Source of the DNA: CAWAVN01 sp963844315
GTDB taxonomy: Bacteria > Planctomycetota > Planctomycetia > Planctomycetales > Planctomycetaceae
Assembly (NCBI GenBank): GCA_963844315.1
Contig: CAWJOC010000015.1
Location: 62,001 to 126,000 of the forward strand
DNA: 64,000 nt
Reading direction: 5' to 3'
This document shows, in pieces, positions 1-8,238 of the stretch (the stretch's first letter is position 1; each line of letters starts with the position of its first letter). Position numbers and translations under genes: made by a program. Below the pieces are notes generated by a model that was given only the letters and a program-made list of their open reading frames with translations, searched no databases and was not told where the DNA came from.

Positions 1-485
1 AGCCCTCCAAGTGCACTTCCGTTTTCGTGTCCGTCGAAGCGACGGGCTTCTCAGCGGTTATTTCAACGCCTTCCTTAGTGAAGGTAAATCGGAAGGTCTT
101 TGGCCGTATTGATCCTTGTCTTTATTATAGATGCTTTCAATCCTCGCCGTCGGCAAAAGTCTTTAACCAAACGAACCGACCAAAACCCTTGCCCCCCAGC
201 TTCACCTTTTTGTCCGTGTACGCTGTGTTGAACGAAGCGAGATTCTCGTCATTGAACCCCACGCCATTGTCGCGGATCGTAAAACCGCAGACAGGGGAGC
301 GTCCAGGTGCCATCCATCATTTTCTGCTTCTGGTCGCGATGGATGATGACCTCGATTTTCCCATCTGTCCGCTTCTTCTCGTCGATCGCCTGCACCGCAT
401 TGACCACGGCCTCGAAGACGGGGTACAGGCACTTTTTGGGAGAAAGGACAAGAGAGTTCACACGGTTGCGTACGTCGATGTCCAT
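1..485 (-). CDS. GHKL-family ATP-binding protein, N-terminal part, frameshifted, runs off the window
   Basis: Starts at 485 (MDIDVRNRVNSL) and continues past base 1. Three reading-frame segments together make a GHKL (Hsp90/MutL/histidine kinase) ATPase fold: helix 'FEAVVNAVQAID' with the N-box asparagine, then 'IRDNGVGFND' (G1 box), then 'GGKGFGRFVWLK' (G2 box), then a strand region 'FRFTFTKEGVEIT'. The frame changes near 285 and near 145. Such proteins are often stand-alone ATPases near restriction or defence genes, but the effector part lies outside the window. Family is clear; function unknown. Either sequence errors or a pseudogene. Confidence 0.6.
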
Positions 486-1316
486 CTGGCAAGCCCTTCG
501 CCGGTTGGCCCAGTCAATACAAAGCGGGACGAATCCAAACGAAGTGTCCCTGGTTTTCGTTTCAGATTGTAGGGGATTCTCAGAAATGAGTTTGTGTTCA
601 CATCACTATGAGGTTCCAAATTTGTCAGGTCAAGGATGTGACGAAATGTCGCTGGCGAGGCTAGGGCCAGCCCGGCGAGTGCATCTCCAAGAGTCCCGCA
701 CGGTTAATCTGATCGAGCACAGCCTCGGGGACAAATTCGCTGAATTTCATCTCACCGCGGACAGTGTCGATCTGGGATCCAGTCCTTGGGGGACCTGCCG
801 AGTGGGAATTTGGTGATCCCGTTGCGGTGGCGAATGTTCCCTCGTTGATGCTCGGACGCCGTCGCGGACCAAGGATCGTCACGTCGAAAGAGGCCGTCGT
901 CATTGCGGCCATCGGACAAGGCGGCGAACTGTTCTCCTGGAGGTCTCTGGATCGTGGTCAGACTTGGCAGGGCCCCGTGGGCATCAACGAGGTCCCGAAA
1001 TCGGCAAGAGAAGGGCTCCATGCCCTGGCGGCAGGACCGGACGGCCAATTGTACTGCGTCTGGCTTGACTTACGGAATAACCAACCGGAGGTGTTCGGAG
1101 CACCTTCTAAAGATGGGGGAAAGACATGGGGCCAAAACCATCGGATTTACCGTTCCCCCGATGGCAACGTGTGTGAGTGCTGTCATCCCAGTGTGACTTT
1201 CGACTCCCAAGGGAATTTGTATGTGATGTGGCGGAACTGGCTCGACGGGAACCGTGATCTCTACTTGACCATCTCGAAAGACGGCGGTCGTACCTTTTCC
1301 CAGGCCAAGCAGTTAG

Positions 1317-2944
1317 CCCGGATTATTCTCGGTGCGGGAACAAAAGGAGCCTCTGAGGAGTCGTAAGTGTGTCAACACTTCACTTTACGGTTCCACGAAA
1401 GGCTCAGCATGATTTTACAGGGTGTCTGGTCGAAAGGCTTGGAGTTTCTTTCCAAAAAATCGCTGGTCGTCGAAAACTCCGCGGGGCGGCTTTCCAGTGA
1501 TGCGGGGCTGTTGGTGCTCCGCGAGTTTGATCAGAAACTGCAATTCACCGAGTCGTTCGCCGCCTTGCTGGGCGATGGACGCCGTGATCCCGAGCACTCG
1601 ATGCTCGAATTGGTCCGCCAGCGGATTTACGGCATCCTCGCCGGCTATGAAGATCAAAACGATCACGACACCTTGCGCTACGATCCCATCTTTCAACTTG
1701 TGTGCGACCGCTTGCCCGAAGACGGCCAAGAGACCGCCAGTCAGCCCACGCTGTCACGGTTTGAAAACGCGATCCAAATCGCCGACTTGTTTCGCCTCAG
1801 GGAGTGGATGGTCGATCAATTCTTGGATTCGTTTAAGACGCCGCCTACGCGATTAACGTTCGATCTGGACGGCTTCGACGATCCCGCGCATGGCAATCAG
1901 CAACTCACGCTGTTCGATGGCTACCGCAAGCAGAACCAGTATTTTCCGTTGATCATCACCAACGCCGAGACGGGCTTGGTGGTCATGATCGCGCTTTGGC
2001 ACGGCACCGCGCATGCGGCGCTGGGGGCTGATGATGATCTGGAATTCTTGGTGCAAAAACTGCGGGCACGCTTTCCGGACGTGGACATCGAAGTCCGCGC
2101 GGACAGCGGCTTCGGCGTGCCGAGGATGTACGACGTCTGCGAGCGGCTTCGTGTGTGGTACACCTTCGGCATCGGCATGAATCCCAGGCTCAAACGCGAA
2201 AGTCAGGCGTTATTGGAACAGGCCCAAGCGCAGTACGAACACACGAAAGAGAAGCAGCGGTTGTTTCTGGCCCTGTCTTATCGAGCCGACAGTTGGGACC
2301 GCGATCGCAGCGTGATCATCAAAGCCGAATGCCATCAAGCGGGCACGAACCGCCGCGCGGTGGTGACCAATCGCAAAGGGGCGATGATCGTGCCTGATGG
2401 CGTTTATGACGAGTACGTCGCGCGGGGCGAAAGCGAGAACCGCAACAAAGAGTACAAGGTCGATTTGTGCGGCGACCGCCTGAGCGATCATCGGTTTCTG
2501 GCGAACTTCTTTCGCTTGTTCTTGCACGCGGCGGCGCTGAACCTTCTGATTCGCCTTCGCAACACATTGCCCCAGTCCGATCCGCACAAAAGCCGCCCGG
2601 CCCCCGTGCCCGATGCCGAATCGCGGCGGCCGACGACCGGCAGCGAACTTCGCCGCGCTCAACCGGCGACTTGGCGGTTGCGGTTGATCAAAGTGGCGGC
2701 GGAGGTGATCGTTAGCAGTCGCCGCGTGCTGGTGCGTCTCAGTTCGGCCTGGCCGAGCCTCCCCACGTGGCGCCGAGTGCTCGAACTGGTCAGGCAGTGT
2801 TGAACTGCTGACCGGTCGCCGCTGCCAAGAACCCGTCCGCCGACATCGAAAACCCAGGGGAAGGGGCCCGTCCGCCCGCACCGATGCCATTGGGCCTTCG
2901 AGAACAACCCACTCAAACCAAACCAACACCGCGAATAATCCGGG
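1317..2944 (+). mobile_element. IS1380-family insertion sequence, complete
   Basis: Ends are 18-bp inverted repeats with one mismatch: CCCGGATTATTCTCGGTG at 1317-1334 and the complement of CACCGCGAATAATCCGGG at 2927-2944. They are bounded by a 4-bp direct repeat TTAG (1313-1316 and 2945-2948), the target duplication. Total 1,628 bp with one transposase gene. Length, TIR and 4-bp duplication fit the IS1380 family. The target gene reads through perfectly when the element is removed, so insertion is recent. Confidence 0.9.
1409..2803 (+). CDS. IS1380-family transposase
   Basis: DDE transposase of about 464 residues starting at ATG 1409 (MILQGVWSKGLEF); the frame is open further upstream but the start lies 92 bp inside the left TIR, as expected. 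Signature parts are 'GLLVLREFD' near the N terminus, the first catalytic Asp in 'LTFDLDGFDDP', the second in 'VRADSGFGVP', and the Glu in 'ESENRNKEYKVDL'. 'HRFLANFFRLFLHAAALNLL' is the typical C-terminal helix. Full length, no frameshift, so likely functional. It is the only gene of the element. Confidence 0.92.
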   Translation: MILQGVWSKGLEFLSKKSLVVENSAGRLSSDAGLLVLREFDQKLQFTESFAALLGDGRRDPEHSMLELVRQRIYGILAGYEDQNDHDTLRYDPIFQLVCDRLPEDGQETASQPTLSRFENAIQIADLFRLREWMVDQFLDSFKTPPTRLTFDLDGFDDPAHGNQQLTLFDGYRKQNQYFPLIITNAETGLVVMIALWHGTAHAALGADDDLEFLVQKLRARFPDVDIEVRADSGFGVPRMYDVCERLRVWYTFGIGMNPRLKRESQALLEQAQAQYEHTKEKQRLFLALSYRADSWDRDRSVIIKAECHQAGTNRRAVVTNRKGAMIVPDGVYDEYVARGESENRNKEYKVDLCGDRLSDHRFLANFFRLFLHAAALNLLIRLRNTLPQSDPHKSRPAPVPDAESRRPTTGSELRRAQPATWRLRLIKVAAEVIVSSRRVLVRLSSAWPSLPTWRRVLELVRQC

Positions 2945-3319
2945 TTAGGCCAGGGGCATTGGCAGCTCAAGAATTGTCCCATGGACGGGGGAGCCATCGC
3001 CGCTGTGAAACCGGACGAGATTGCGACCGTCTGGCGGCGGCAGAAGGACGTGTTCAGCACGTTGCCGGGACATCGCCAGGAAGTCCGGCTTGGTTCCGGC
3101 GAGCAACCGTGGGTGACGGCCGATGAGCGCGGTGTCTGGATGACATCGAATTCGGCGAAGGGGGCGACTTGTTCCTGCAACGCCCCAAACATCAAACAGC
3201 GGAGGTTGTAGCTCATCATGCCAATGATCCAGTGATCGCTGCCCCGCTCACGGGAAAAGGTCCCGTGATCTTGGCCTGGGAGGAAGGACGAGGCCCAATG
3301 GTCCATCTCCGAGTTTTAG

Positions 3320-3514
3320 TCATTCCGGCTGCCCCCAAACCGTGATGCCGGTGGCTTTGAGCGTCTTGGCCATCGCCGTGGCGGCCACGGCTTTGGACAG
3401 CGTGGGCTTGGGCACGGGCATCGCCCGCATCATGGTCCAGCGGGATGACCAGAACCGGGGCTGGGACATCCGGCCCAAGACGCTAATGCCTGCTTCGGAG
3501 GTGCTCACTCCCAA
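3320..3514 (-). CDS. small hypothetical protein, downstream partner of the 3505-3756 gene
   Basis: A 64-codon frame read from TTG 3514 that overlaps the stop of the preceding small gene, as in translational coupling. It contains 'RFWSSRWTMMRAMPVPKPTLSKAVAATAMAKTL'-like positively charged helix-forming sequence. No recognised domain. Its 3' end overlaps the end of the sialidase-like gene on the other strand. Weakly supported. Confidence 0.25.
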   Translation of the reverse strand: MGVSTSEAGISVLGRMSQPRFWSSRWTMMRAMPVPKPTLSKAVAATAMAKTLKATGITVWGQPE

Positions 3515-3756
3515 CGATCCGGCGGGACACCAAACACCCGAGACGCCGTGTCCTTCGCGTCCTCAACGGTTTCGTGCCAACTATCCGCAGTGAAGCACCC
3601 GGTAGGGGTCATGACGAGGTGGAACCCATCCGTCGTGTTGCCTTGAATCTCCAAAGCGACCACGCGCTCTTGAATGGAATTGTTTGGGTCGGATGGCTCA
3701 GCAACCTGCCAGGCGTTGGCAGTGCCCCGGATGGGCACGACGACGATCGTTTTCAT
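3505..3756 (-). CDS. small hypothetical protein (HicB-like size)
   Basis: 83 residues from ATG 3756 (MKTIVVVPIRGTANAW); a longer upstream start is possible but this Met begins the conserved-looking strand. Pattern of strand, then 'VVALEIQGNTTDGFHLVM', 'GCFTADSWHETVEDAKDTASRVFGV', suggests a small alpha/beta protein. I do not recognise the family. It faces the interrupted sialidase gene and could be co-transcribed with the short frame that overlaps its stop. Confidence 0.45.
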   Translation of the reverse strand: MKTIVVVPIRGTANAWQVAEPSDPNNSIQERVVALEIQGNTTDGFHLVMTPTGCFTADSWHETVEDAKDTASRVFGVPPDRWE

Positions 3757-3838
3757 ACATCCATCTTGGCTAAATTCTTCTTTACGAGTAAAGCCAAAAA
3801 GGCGGTCCGGGCAAGATAATTCGTCCCTCCGGTCCAAG

Positions 3839-4191
3839 ATGTTTTTGGTGCCGCCCCAACTTCAACAAACCGCCAAAGAACTGCTGCAAAGCGATTTCAT
3901 CCAGCGGGCCAACAATGATCGGCCAACGGGAAACCTGTTGAGCACAAGTATGTCTAACTTGCTTGAGTTCAGCGAAGACGATTGCCGCGTGAATTGCTTC
4001 AACCCGAAGTCGTCGTCGCCCATGTCCGCGAAGTTTTCGATGGCAAGACGCCGGTTCGGATTATGGACGTGGCCCGCGACTTGAAGATGGATTACGGGAC
4101 ATGCAAAACGCACATGCACAAGGCTGCCAAGATGGGCCTACTCAAGTTGGTCTTGCGGAAAGGATTCTTGCCTCAATTGGGATCGAAGTGA
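3839..4191 (+). CDS. small helix-turn-helix protein, frameshifted
   Basis: Starts at ATG 3839 (MFLVPPQLQQTAKELL). After 'LLEFSEDD' near 3980 the frame shifts to 'LPRELLQPEVVVAHVREVFDG', followed by a winged-helix-like stretch 'IMDVARDLKMDYGTCKTHMHKAAKMGLL'. Total about 117 residues. The last part reads as a DNA-binding recognition region; role unknown. The break may be a single-base sequence error. Confidence 0.45.
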
Positions 4192-4231
4192 TGTGGTTAA
4201 AAACACCATGCGGCGAAACGTCGTGTCCGGC

Positions 4232-5203
4232 CTATTCTCGAATTGTTGCTTCATGGTATGGATCAGTGACTCCATGAACGTATTTGAACAAACTTGACGG
4301 AACGACCAACTCGGTCTCAGCTTCGCCGACCGTTATGACAATCATGCCCCAATTCCGACGTTGGGGCGATGCGGGATTTCGAGGAAACTTGAAATGATCC
4401 GATCTTCGCCAACCATCATCATGTTTCGTGATACTCCGACAATCACCTCGAAGCGTCCCGTCCTCTTTCTGCTGAATGGAAATCGAGCTTCGTGGCGAAA
4501 ACAAATCCCAACCTCCTTCACTATATTCTTTGTATAAGATCAGCTCACATTTGGCGTCAAATGGATTCGATTGTCGAAGTGTTTGATGCAGATTTGGGTC
4601 ATCAAAGTCGTATTCCACATACTTCCAGTTTACAAGTTTTGCATTTTTTTCTAGCACTTTCATTGCTGGGGCAAATCTTGGCTCGCCGGAAGAAGATTCG
4701 CGACAAAGCGGGTCTTTGGGATTCCTGGTGAATCCGTAGGGAATTTCCAGCCAATAAGCGTATCCGGGGAAGCGAAGTTCGATCCATGCTTCCTGAAAAT
4801 CATTCTTTTGCCAGTCGAATGTTCTCTTGTAAACGCCAGGACCACGCGAAGACCAGATGATCCCAAGATCAACCAGAGAATCATCGGCCTTTGGTTCAAC
4901 AATCGTGCCATCCGCCAAATGGAGACGCACATCGATCTTCTTGGTTTCCGGTTGAGTGAACTCGCCTTTTGATTCAAAGGGCACTAACCGTGGCATGAAG
5001 AACGTCAAGCAAAACTGCAATCCCTGACGCTCATTCTCTCCAGGGACTCGAAAAGACGGCACTGCATACTTCGTCGCCCAATCGCATGGGATGGAAGGAT
5101 AGACGATTTCGCTCCACGAGTGATGCTCTTGCTTCTCGTCGGCTGACGTTGGCCGCGCTATAAATACAGCGACCGCCATAACAAAAATGAACCTGACCGC
5201 CAT
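4232..5203 (-). CDS. secreted hypothetical protein, cassette 1
   Basis: About 323 residues from ATG 5203 (MAVRFIFVMAVAVFIA), chosen because it begins a clear signal peptide cleaved near 'PTSADE'; the frame is open further upstream without one. The mature part is rich in aromatic residues and beta-strand patterns (EIVYPSIPCDWATKYAVPSF, WIELRFPGYAYWLEIPYG). No recognised family. First minus-strand gene of the orphan series at 4.2-14 kb; a phage-like gene starts divergently 25 bp beyond its start. No frameshift. Confidence 0.6.
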   Translation of the reverse strand: MAVRFIFVMAVAVFIARPTSADEKQEHHSWSEIVYPSIPCDWATKYAVPSFRVPGENERQGLQFCLTFFMPRLVPFESKGEFTQPETKKIDVRLHLADGTIVEPKADDSLVDLGIIWSSRGPGVYKRTFDWQKNDFQEAWIELRFPGYAYWLEIPYGFTRNPKDPLCRESSSGEPRFAPAMKVLEKNAKLVNWKYVEYDFDDPNLHQTLRQSNPFDAKCELILYKEYSEGGWDLFSPRSSISIQQKEDGTLRGDCRSITKHDDGWRRSDHFKFPRNPASPQRRNWGMIVITVGEAETELVVPSSLFKYVHGVTDPYHEATIRE

Positions 5204-5227
5204 TTCAATGCCATCCAAGGAGAACAA

Positions 5228-5449
5228 ATGCCTGAAAACCTCGATACAAGGTATGAATCTATTCTCAGCCTGACCACAACCACAGACGAACTGCTGCTTG
5301 CCGCACACGAGGTCGAAATCCAAGCCAAGGGCAGAACGCCCGCCATAAGCATTGTAGCATACACCGGGGCCATAATGTCCGTCCCCGGCTGGGGCCCTTT
5401 GGTTATCGATCTGGCCGGCATCGATCTTTCCGCACCGCAGATCGCGTAG
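5228..5449 (+). pseudogene. phage prohead protease-like N-terminal fragment
   Basis: 73 residues. 'VEIQAKGRTPAISIVAYTGAIMSVPGWGPLVIDLAGIDL' resembles the N terminus of planctomycete prophage prohead proteases, which continue into a protease domain that is absent here; the frame stops at 5447-5449. Together with the next gene it looks like a remnant of a phage head gene module. The family match is from memory of the motif, so moderate. Confidence 0.45.
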
Positions 5450-5464
5450 CGCCCTCAGGTCGCG

Positions 5465-5902
5465 ATGTCCACACTCTCTCTGCCCACCGCGCTGGGCGAT
5501 GCGGCGAACAAGGTGCTTCTCACTTCCTACATCGAATCCCTAGCCACCTGGCGTTCGTTCGCCTCGATCAAGTCGGCCAATAACTTCAAAGACCATACCG
5601 GCATCAGGCCAAGCCACACCGCCGGCAACGCTTTGAAAAACGTGGTCAGCCTGGAAGTCGAACCTCGCTTGTCCAACGCGGATCGGTTCAGCGGGACCAG
5701 CACGAAAGCGTGCTGTCTGTTCGCTGGCCCGCAGGACATGCCGCTTGTCTTCGCATTCCTGCAAGGGCGACAAGAGCCGGTCGTCGAATTCTGCGGGTTC
5801 GACGCCGATCCCAATGTGCTGGCCGCGACGTGGCGAGTTTATTACGACTATGGCTGTGCGTTTGGTGATTTCCGTGCGGCTTACAAAGCCAAGGGCGAAT
5901 AG
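5465..5902 (+). pseudogene. phage-like structural protein remnant, donor of the 'YKAKGE' spacer tail
   Basis: 145 residues starting MSTLSLPTALGDAANKVLL and ending DYGCAFGDFRAAYKAKGE. The last ~35 codons recur at DNA level inside the spacer at 8105-8216 and the final codons (AAAGCCAAGGGCGAATGA-like) in most spacers at 7.4-13.3 kb. This makes it the longest surviving version of the sequence from which the spacers derive. By position after a prohead protease-like fragment it may be a capsid-type gene; this is inference. Confidence 0.4.
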
Positions 5903-5945
5903 GTAAGGGGGGGGCACGGCCGGTTAAGGACCGGTCGTGTCCGCC
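5893..5945 (+). repeat. spacer tail with hairpin, copy 1
   Basis: Directly after the KAKGE stop. Contains hairpin CACGGCCGG..CCGGTCGTG at 5915-5939. Lies between the end of the phage-like gene and the stop of the next minus gene. Confidence 0.6.
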
Positions 5946-6157
5946 CTGTCATTGCCGCGAATTCTTCCAGTAGCGGCTAATCGTCCAAATACAAACGCCC
6001 CACATGCGTAGATGAAAACGGCAATGTATGAGGGTTGTGTTTCAACTGCAAGAATGCAAACGGCAATTGCACATAGAAAGCAAGCAACTCCCGCAAGCGG
6101 CCGGAATGAAGTTCGAATATCTGCCTTGGATCGTTCAGGCATCATCGCATCTGCCAT
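5924..6157 (-). CDS. small membrane protein, cassette 2
   Basis: 77 residues from ATG 6157 (MADAMMPERSKADIR). Two hydrophobic segments (GVACFLCAIAVCILAV and YIAVFIYACGAFVFGRLAA) separated by a short turn predict a two-helix membrane protein. No known family. Its C-terminal codons run into the spacer hairpin on the opposite strand, so the real end could be slightly earlier in evolution. Size and topology resemble small immunity proteins, but nothing proves that. Confidence 0.5.
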   Translation of the reverse strand: MADAMMPERSKADIRTSFRPLAGVACFLCAIAVCILAVETQPSYIAVFIYACGAFVFGRLAATGRIRGNDRADTTGP

Positions 6158-6189
6158 TCTGAGTTGATTGCTGGACGCAAAACAGCCCA

Positions 6190-6262
6190 CGGCGAATGAC
6201 CTGTGTTGGAGTGGACACGGCCGGTCTTAGCCACGGGCCGGTCGTGTCCTGCCGGTGGGGTG
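6190..6262 (+). repeat. spacer tail with hairpin, copy 2
   Basis: Reads GGCGAATGACCTGTGTTGG then the hairpin at 6216-6245, then TCCTGCCGGTGGGG. No coding head is present in this copy. Confidence 0.7.
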
Positions 6263-6273
6263 TGGCGACGGCC

Positions 6274-7056
6274 TCAATGTTTCGCAGGTTCGGATCGCAG
6301 CTTTGCCAAGTCCTGCTTGAGGGGTTCAATGATTGTTTTTTCCATTGTTGCTCGATCACCCCACAATAGCTTGATATACGACTCCTCTCGCTGCTGCTCA
6401 GCCTCGATTGTCCACGTTAGTGCCTCGATCTGGATTTCACGCAAAGTCATGTGTTTATGCTCTTCCCACCATTGTTCTGGATTACGTTTGATACCTTGCC
6501 AAAGGTAAGAAGGCGCGCCTTTGTACCCCGAGCGACTTGGGAAGTCTTCCACAATTCGACCGACGATTCCCATGCACACCTGCCCAACCGATTCATTCGA
6601 ATCTTCCGCCCATCTCACCGTTCGGCAGTAGCGAGAATCGTCGCGTGACGCGATCAAATGAGGAATTGCTTGCTTGCCATACGAAGCCAGTTGTTCCGAC
6701 GTTTTTCTGACCTTCTCTTCGTGGGAATGATCAAAACCCTCGGGAAAGCGGGCAATTCTTTGCCCACCGCCAGAAAACTGAGGTGTGATAATGCTTACTC
6801 CAGACGGCGGATTTCCCATAAAACCGCCACCCAACCCGCCGCCCCGTACAAGCGGAGGGGCTTCATCCCGCGATGCCAGCGTCTGGATAAGCCGACGAAT
6901 TGATTCATCTTCCATTGGCTCTTTGGCTGCGATTGGCTCTGGAAGTGGAACTGACTTCTGCTCTGGATTCGCCTTGGTTTCTATGGGCGAAGTGGCCTCC
7001 TGGCAAGAAACCATAGTCACAAGGAAACACATTAGAAAAGCGATGGACCGTTGCAT
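6274..7056 (-). CDS. lipoprotein of unknown function, cassette 3
   Basis: 260 residues from ATG 7056 (MQRSIAFLMCFLVTMVSC), preceded by GGAGCC. Signal peptide with lipobox VSC-Q, so a probable lipoprotein. A low-complexity Glu/Pro linker is followed by a glycine-rich patch (GGGLGGGFMG) and then an alpha-helical domain (ASYGKQAIPHLIASRDDSRY) reminiscent of HEAT-like planctomycete lipoproteins. The sequence 'KQAIPHLI' fits a HEAT-repeat turn. Intact frame. Function unknown. Confidence 0.6.
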   Translation of the reverse strand: MQRSIAFLMCFLVTMVSCQEATSPIETKANPEQKSVPLPEPIAAKEPMEDESIRRLIQTLASRDEAPPLVRGGGLGGGFMGNPPSGVSIITPQFSGGGQRIARFPEGFDHSHEEKVRKTSEQLASYGKQAIPHLIASRDDSRYCRTVRWAEDSNESVGQVCMGIVGRIVEDFPSRSGYKGAPSYLWQGIKRNPEQWWEEHKHMTLREIQIEALTWTIEAEQQREESYIKLLWGDRATMEKTIIEPLKQDLAKLRSEPAKH

Positions 7057-7235
7057 GTGCTTGGCTCCTTCCAAAACCGAATGTCGGAGGTTTAGTTAAT
7101 CGCCCAAATGTTACCAATTCATCGCAAAGGTCTGGATTTACTCGCTAACCAAGTAACCTCAGATCGTAAGCTATCCTCGACGATTCCACCATGTGAGGTC
7201 GGTCAATCAAAGATTCCAGCAAAAGTCGGTTCGGA

Positions 7236-7486
7236 TTTGCGTTGCCCCGAACCCACCCCCGAACAAGAACCCAAGCTGCCCGACCAGATTGCCGACGCCT
7301 GGGCCGCCGTGCTGATCGACATCTACCAGCGGCTTGTGAAGCGGGAAGAAGCCAAGCCAAAGGATGGGGAGGCCCAATGATCGACCTGGCCGGCGAATGG
7401 GACGTGCTGACCAAGGGCGAATGACCTGGGGTGGGGTGGGCATGGCCGGTGTCTTGGGGGCCGGTCGCGCCCGCTTGTCGGGGATT
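7236..7486 (+). repeat. spacer, head plus tail, longest coding head (copy 3)
   Basis: Head codes PEPTPEQEPKLPDQIADA..WAAVLID and continues IYQRLVKREEAKPKDGEAQ with stop at 7380; this is followed by MIDLAGEWDV..LTKGE with stop at 7424 and then the hairpin tail (about 7450-7479). This copy keeps more of the middle than any other copy. Confidence 0.7.
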
Positions 7487-7500
7487 GGTTCATGCGAATA

Positions 7501-7947
7501 TCAGGAATCAAGATCGACGCCATCGCGGCGAAGTGCATCAATGATTTCGTCCGGTGTGATTGTGCGAATAGGGAGATTGCCAATACTTCTCCGGAGTTCG
7601 GCCTGACGATTGTTAAGTGCTACTGCGGTTTCAAAGTCACCTGCCCCGACAGCATCTTCTTTTGGTTTCTGTAAGTCGCGTATTTGGATTAGGTTGGCTC
7701 CCTCGCTAGGTGGTAGTAACCGAATGACAAGCTCAAATAGGAATTCATCTGCTAAGCGGAGAAACGAGATCCCACGACGGGGAAGCAAATCGCCAAGCTC
7801 GAATAGAAGATCTATAGAATCCTGGGGGAATACAACCGGAATTGTGGCAAACTCGTTCCACCGCATTGCCGCATCATAAAGCATAGGTTCCCGGAGCTCG
7901 TCCGGCCAATTCCGCGGATCAAATCTCGTGTGGTATGTTATAGTCAT
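7501..7947 (-). CDS. UVR-motif-like hypothetical protein, cassette 4
   Basis: 148 residues from ATG 7947 (MTITYHTRFDPRNWPDELREP). The C-terminal half contains 'DLQKPKEDAVGAGDFETAVALNN', resembling the UvrB/UvrC-interaction (UVR) motif found in UvrB, ClpC and small accessory proteins, where it mediates protein contacts. The N-terminal half is not recognised. Single gene flanked by spacers on both sides: stop 20 bp from one spacer, start 41 bp from the next. Confidence 0.55.
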   Translation of the reverse strand: MTITYHTRFDPRNWPDELREPMLYDAAMRWNEFATIPVVFPQDSIDLLFELGDLLPRRGISFLRLADEFLFELVIRLLPPSEGANLIQIRDLQKPKEDAVGAGDFETAVALNNRQAELRRSIGNLPIRTITPDEIIDALRRDGVDLDS

Positions 7948-7987
7948 GTGACTCTTGTTTGTGATAAACACCACGCTGTTGAATCAA

Positions 7988-8232
7988 AAATGACCGCAGT
8001 GATTCTACGCCCCAAACCCGCCGCCCAACAAGAACCCAAGCTGCCCGACCAGATTGCCGACGCCTGGGCCGCCGTTCTGATTGACAATCACCATCGGTTG
8101 AATTCTTCGGGCTCGATGCCGATCCCCACGTCCTGGCTGCCACCCGGCGGGTCTATTTTGATTATGGCTGTGCCTTTGGCGATTTCCGTGCGGCATACAA
8201 AGCCAAGGGCGAGTGAGTTGGGGTGGGCATGA
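7988..8232 (+). repeat. spacer, head plus extended tail (copy 4)
   Basis: Head begins ATGACCGCAGTGATTCTACG and codes PKPAAQQEPKLPDQIADA. After LID it joins about 110 bp homologous to the 3' end of the 5465-5902 gene (in another frame) ending AAGCCAAGGGCGAGTGA. It shows that heads and tails were joined by deletions of different sizes. The hairpin is missing here. Confidence 0.7.
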
Positions 8233-8238
8233 ATTTAT

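Larger units (their letters stand above)
764..3345 (+). pseudogene. BNR/sialidase-like (exo-alpha-sialidase family) protein interrupted by an IS
   Basis: The first part (764-1316) shows beta-propeller BNR repeats with Asp-box-like turns (SLDRGQTWQG, SKDGGKTWGQ, SKDGGRTFSQ). After removing bases 1317-2948 (IS plus one TSD copy) the frame continues exactly (AKQLGQGHWQLKNCPMDGG) through 2949-3345, ending in VLVIPAAPKP. One extra single-base shift occurs near 3163 in a G run. The start used (GTG 764) has no signal peptide, so the 5' end is probably missing or shifted. Planctomycetes encode many such secreted sialidase-like proteins of unknown substrate. As it stands the protein cannot be made. 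Confidence 0.7.

Noticed and set aside
661..750. 29-codon minus frame MKFSEFVPEAVLDQINRAGL
   Set aside because: Too short, no context, could be a gene start cut by rearrangement; not supportable alone.
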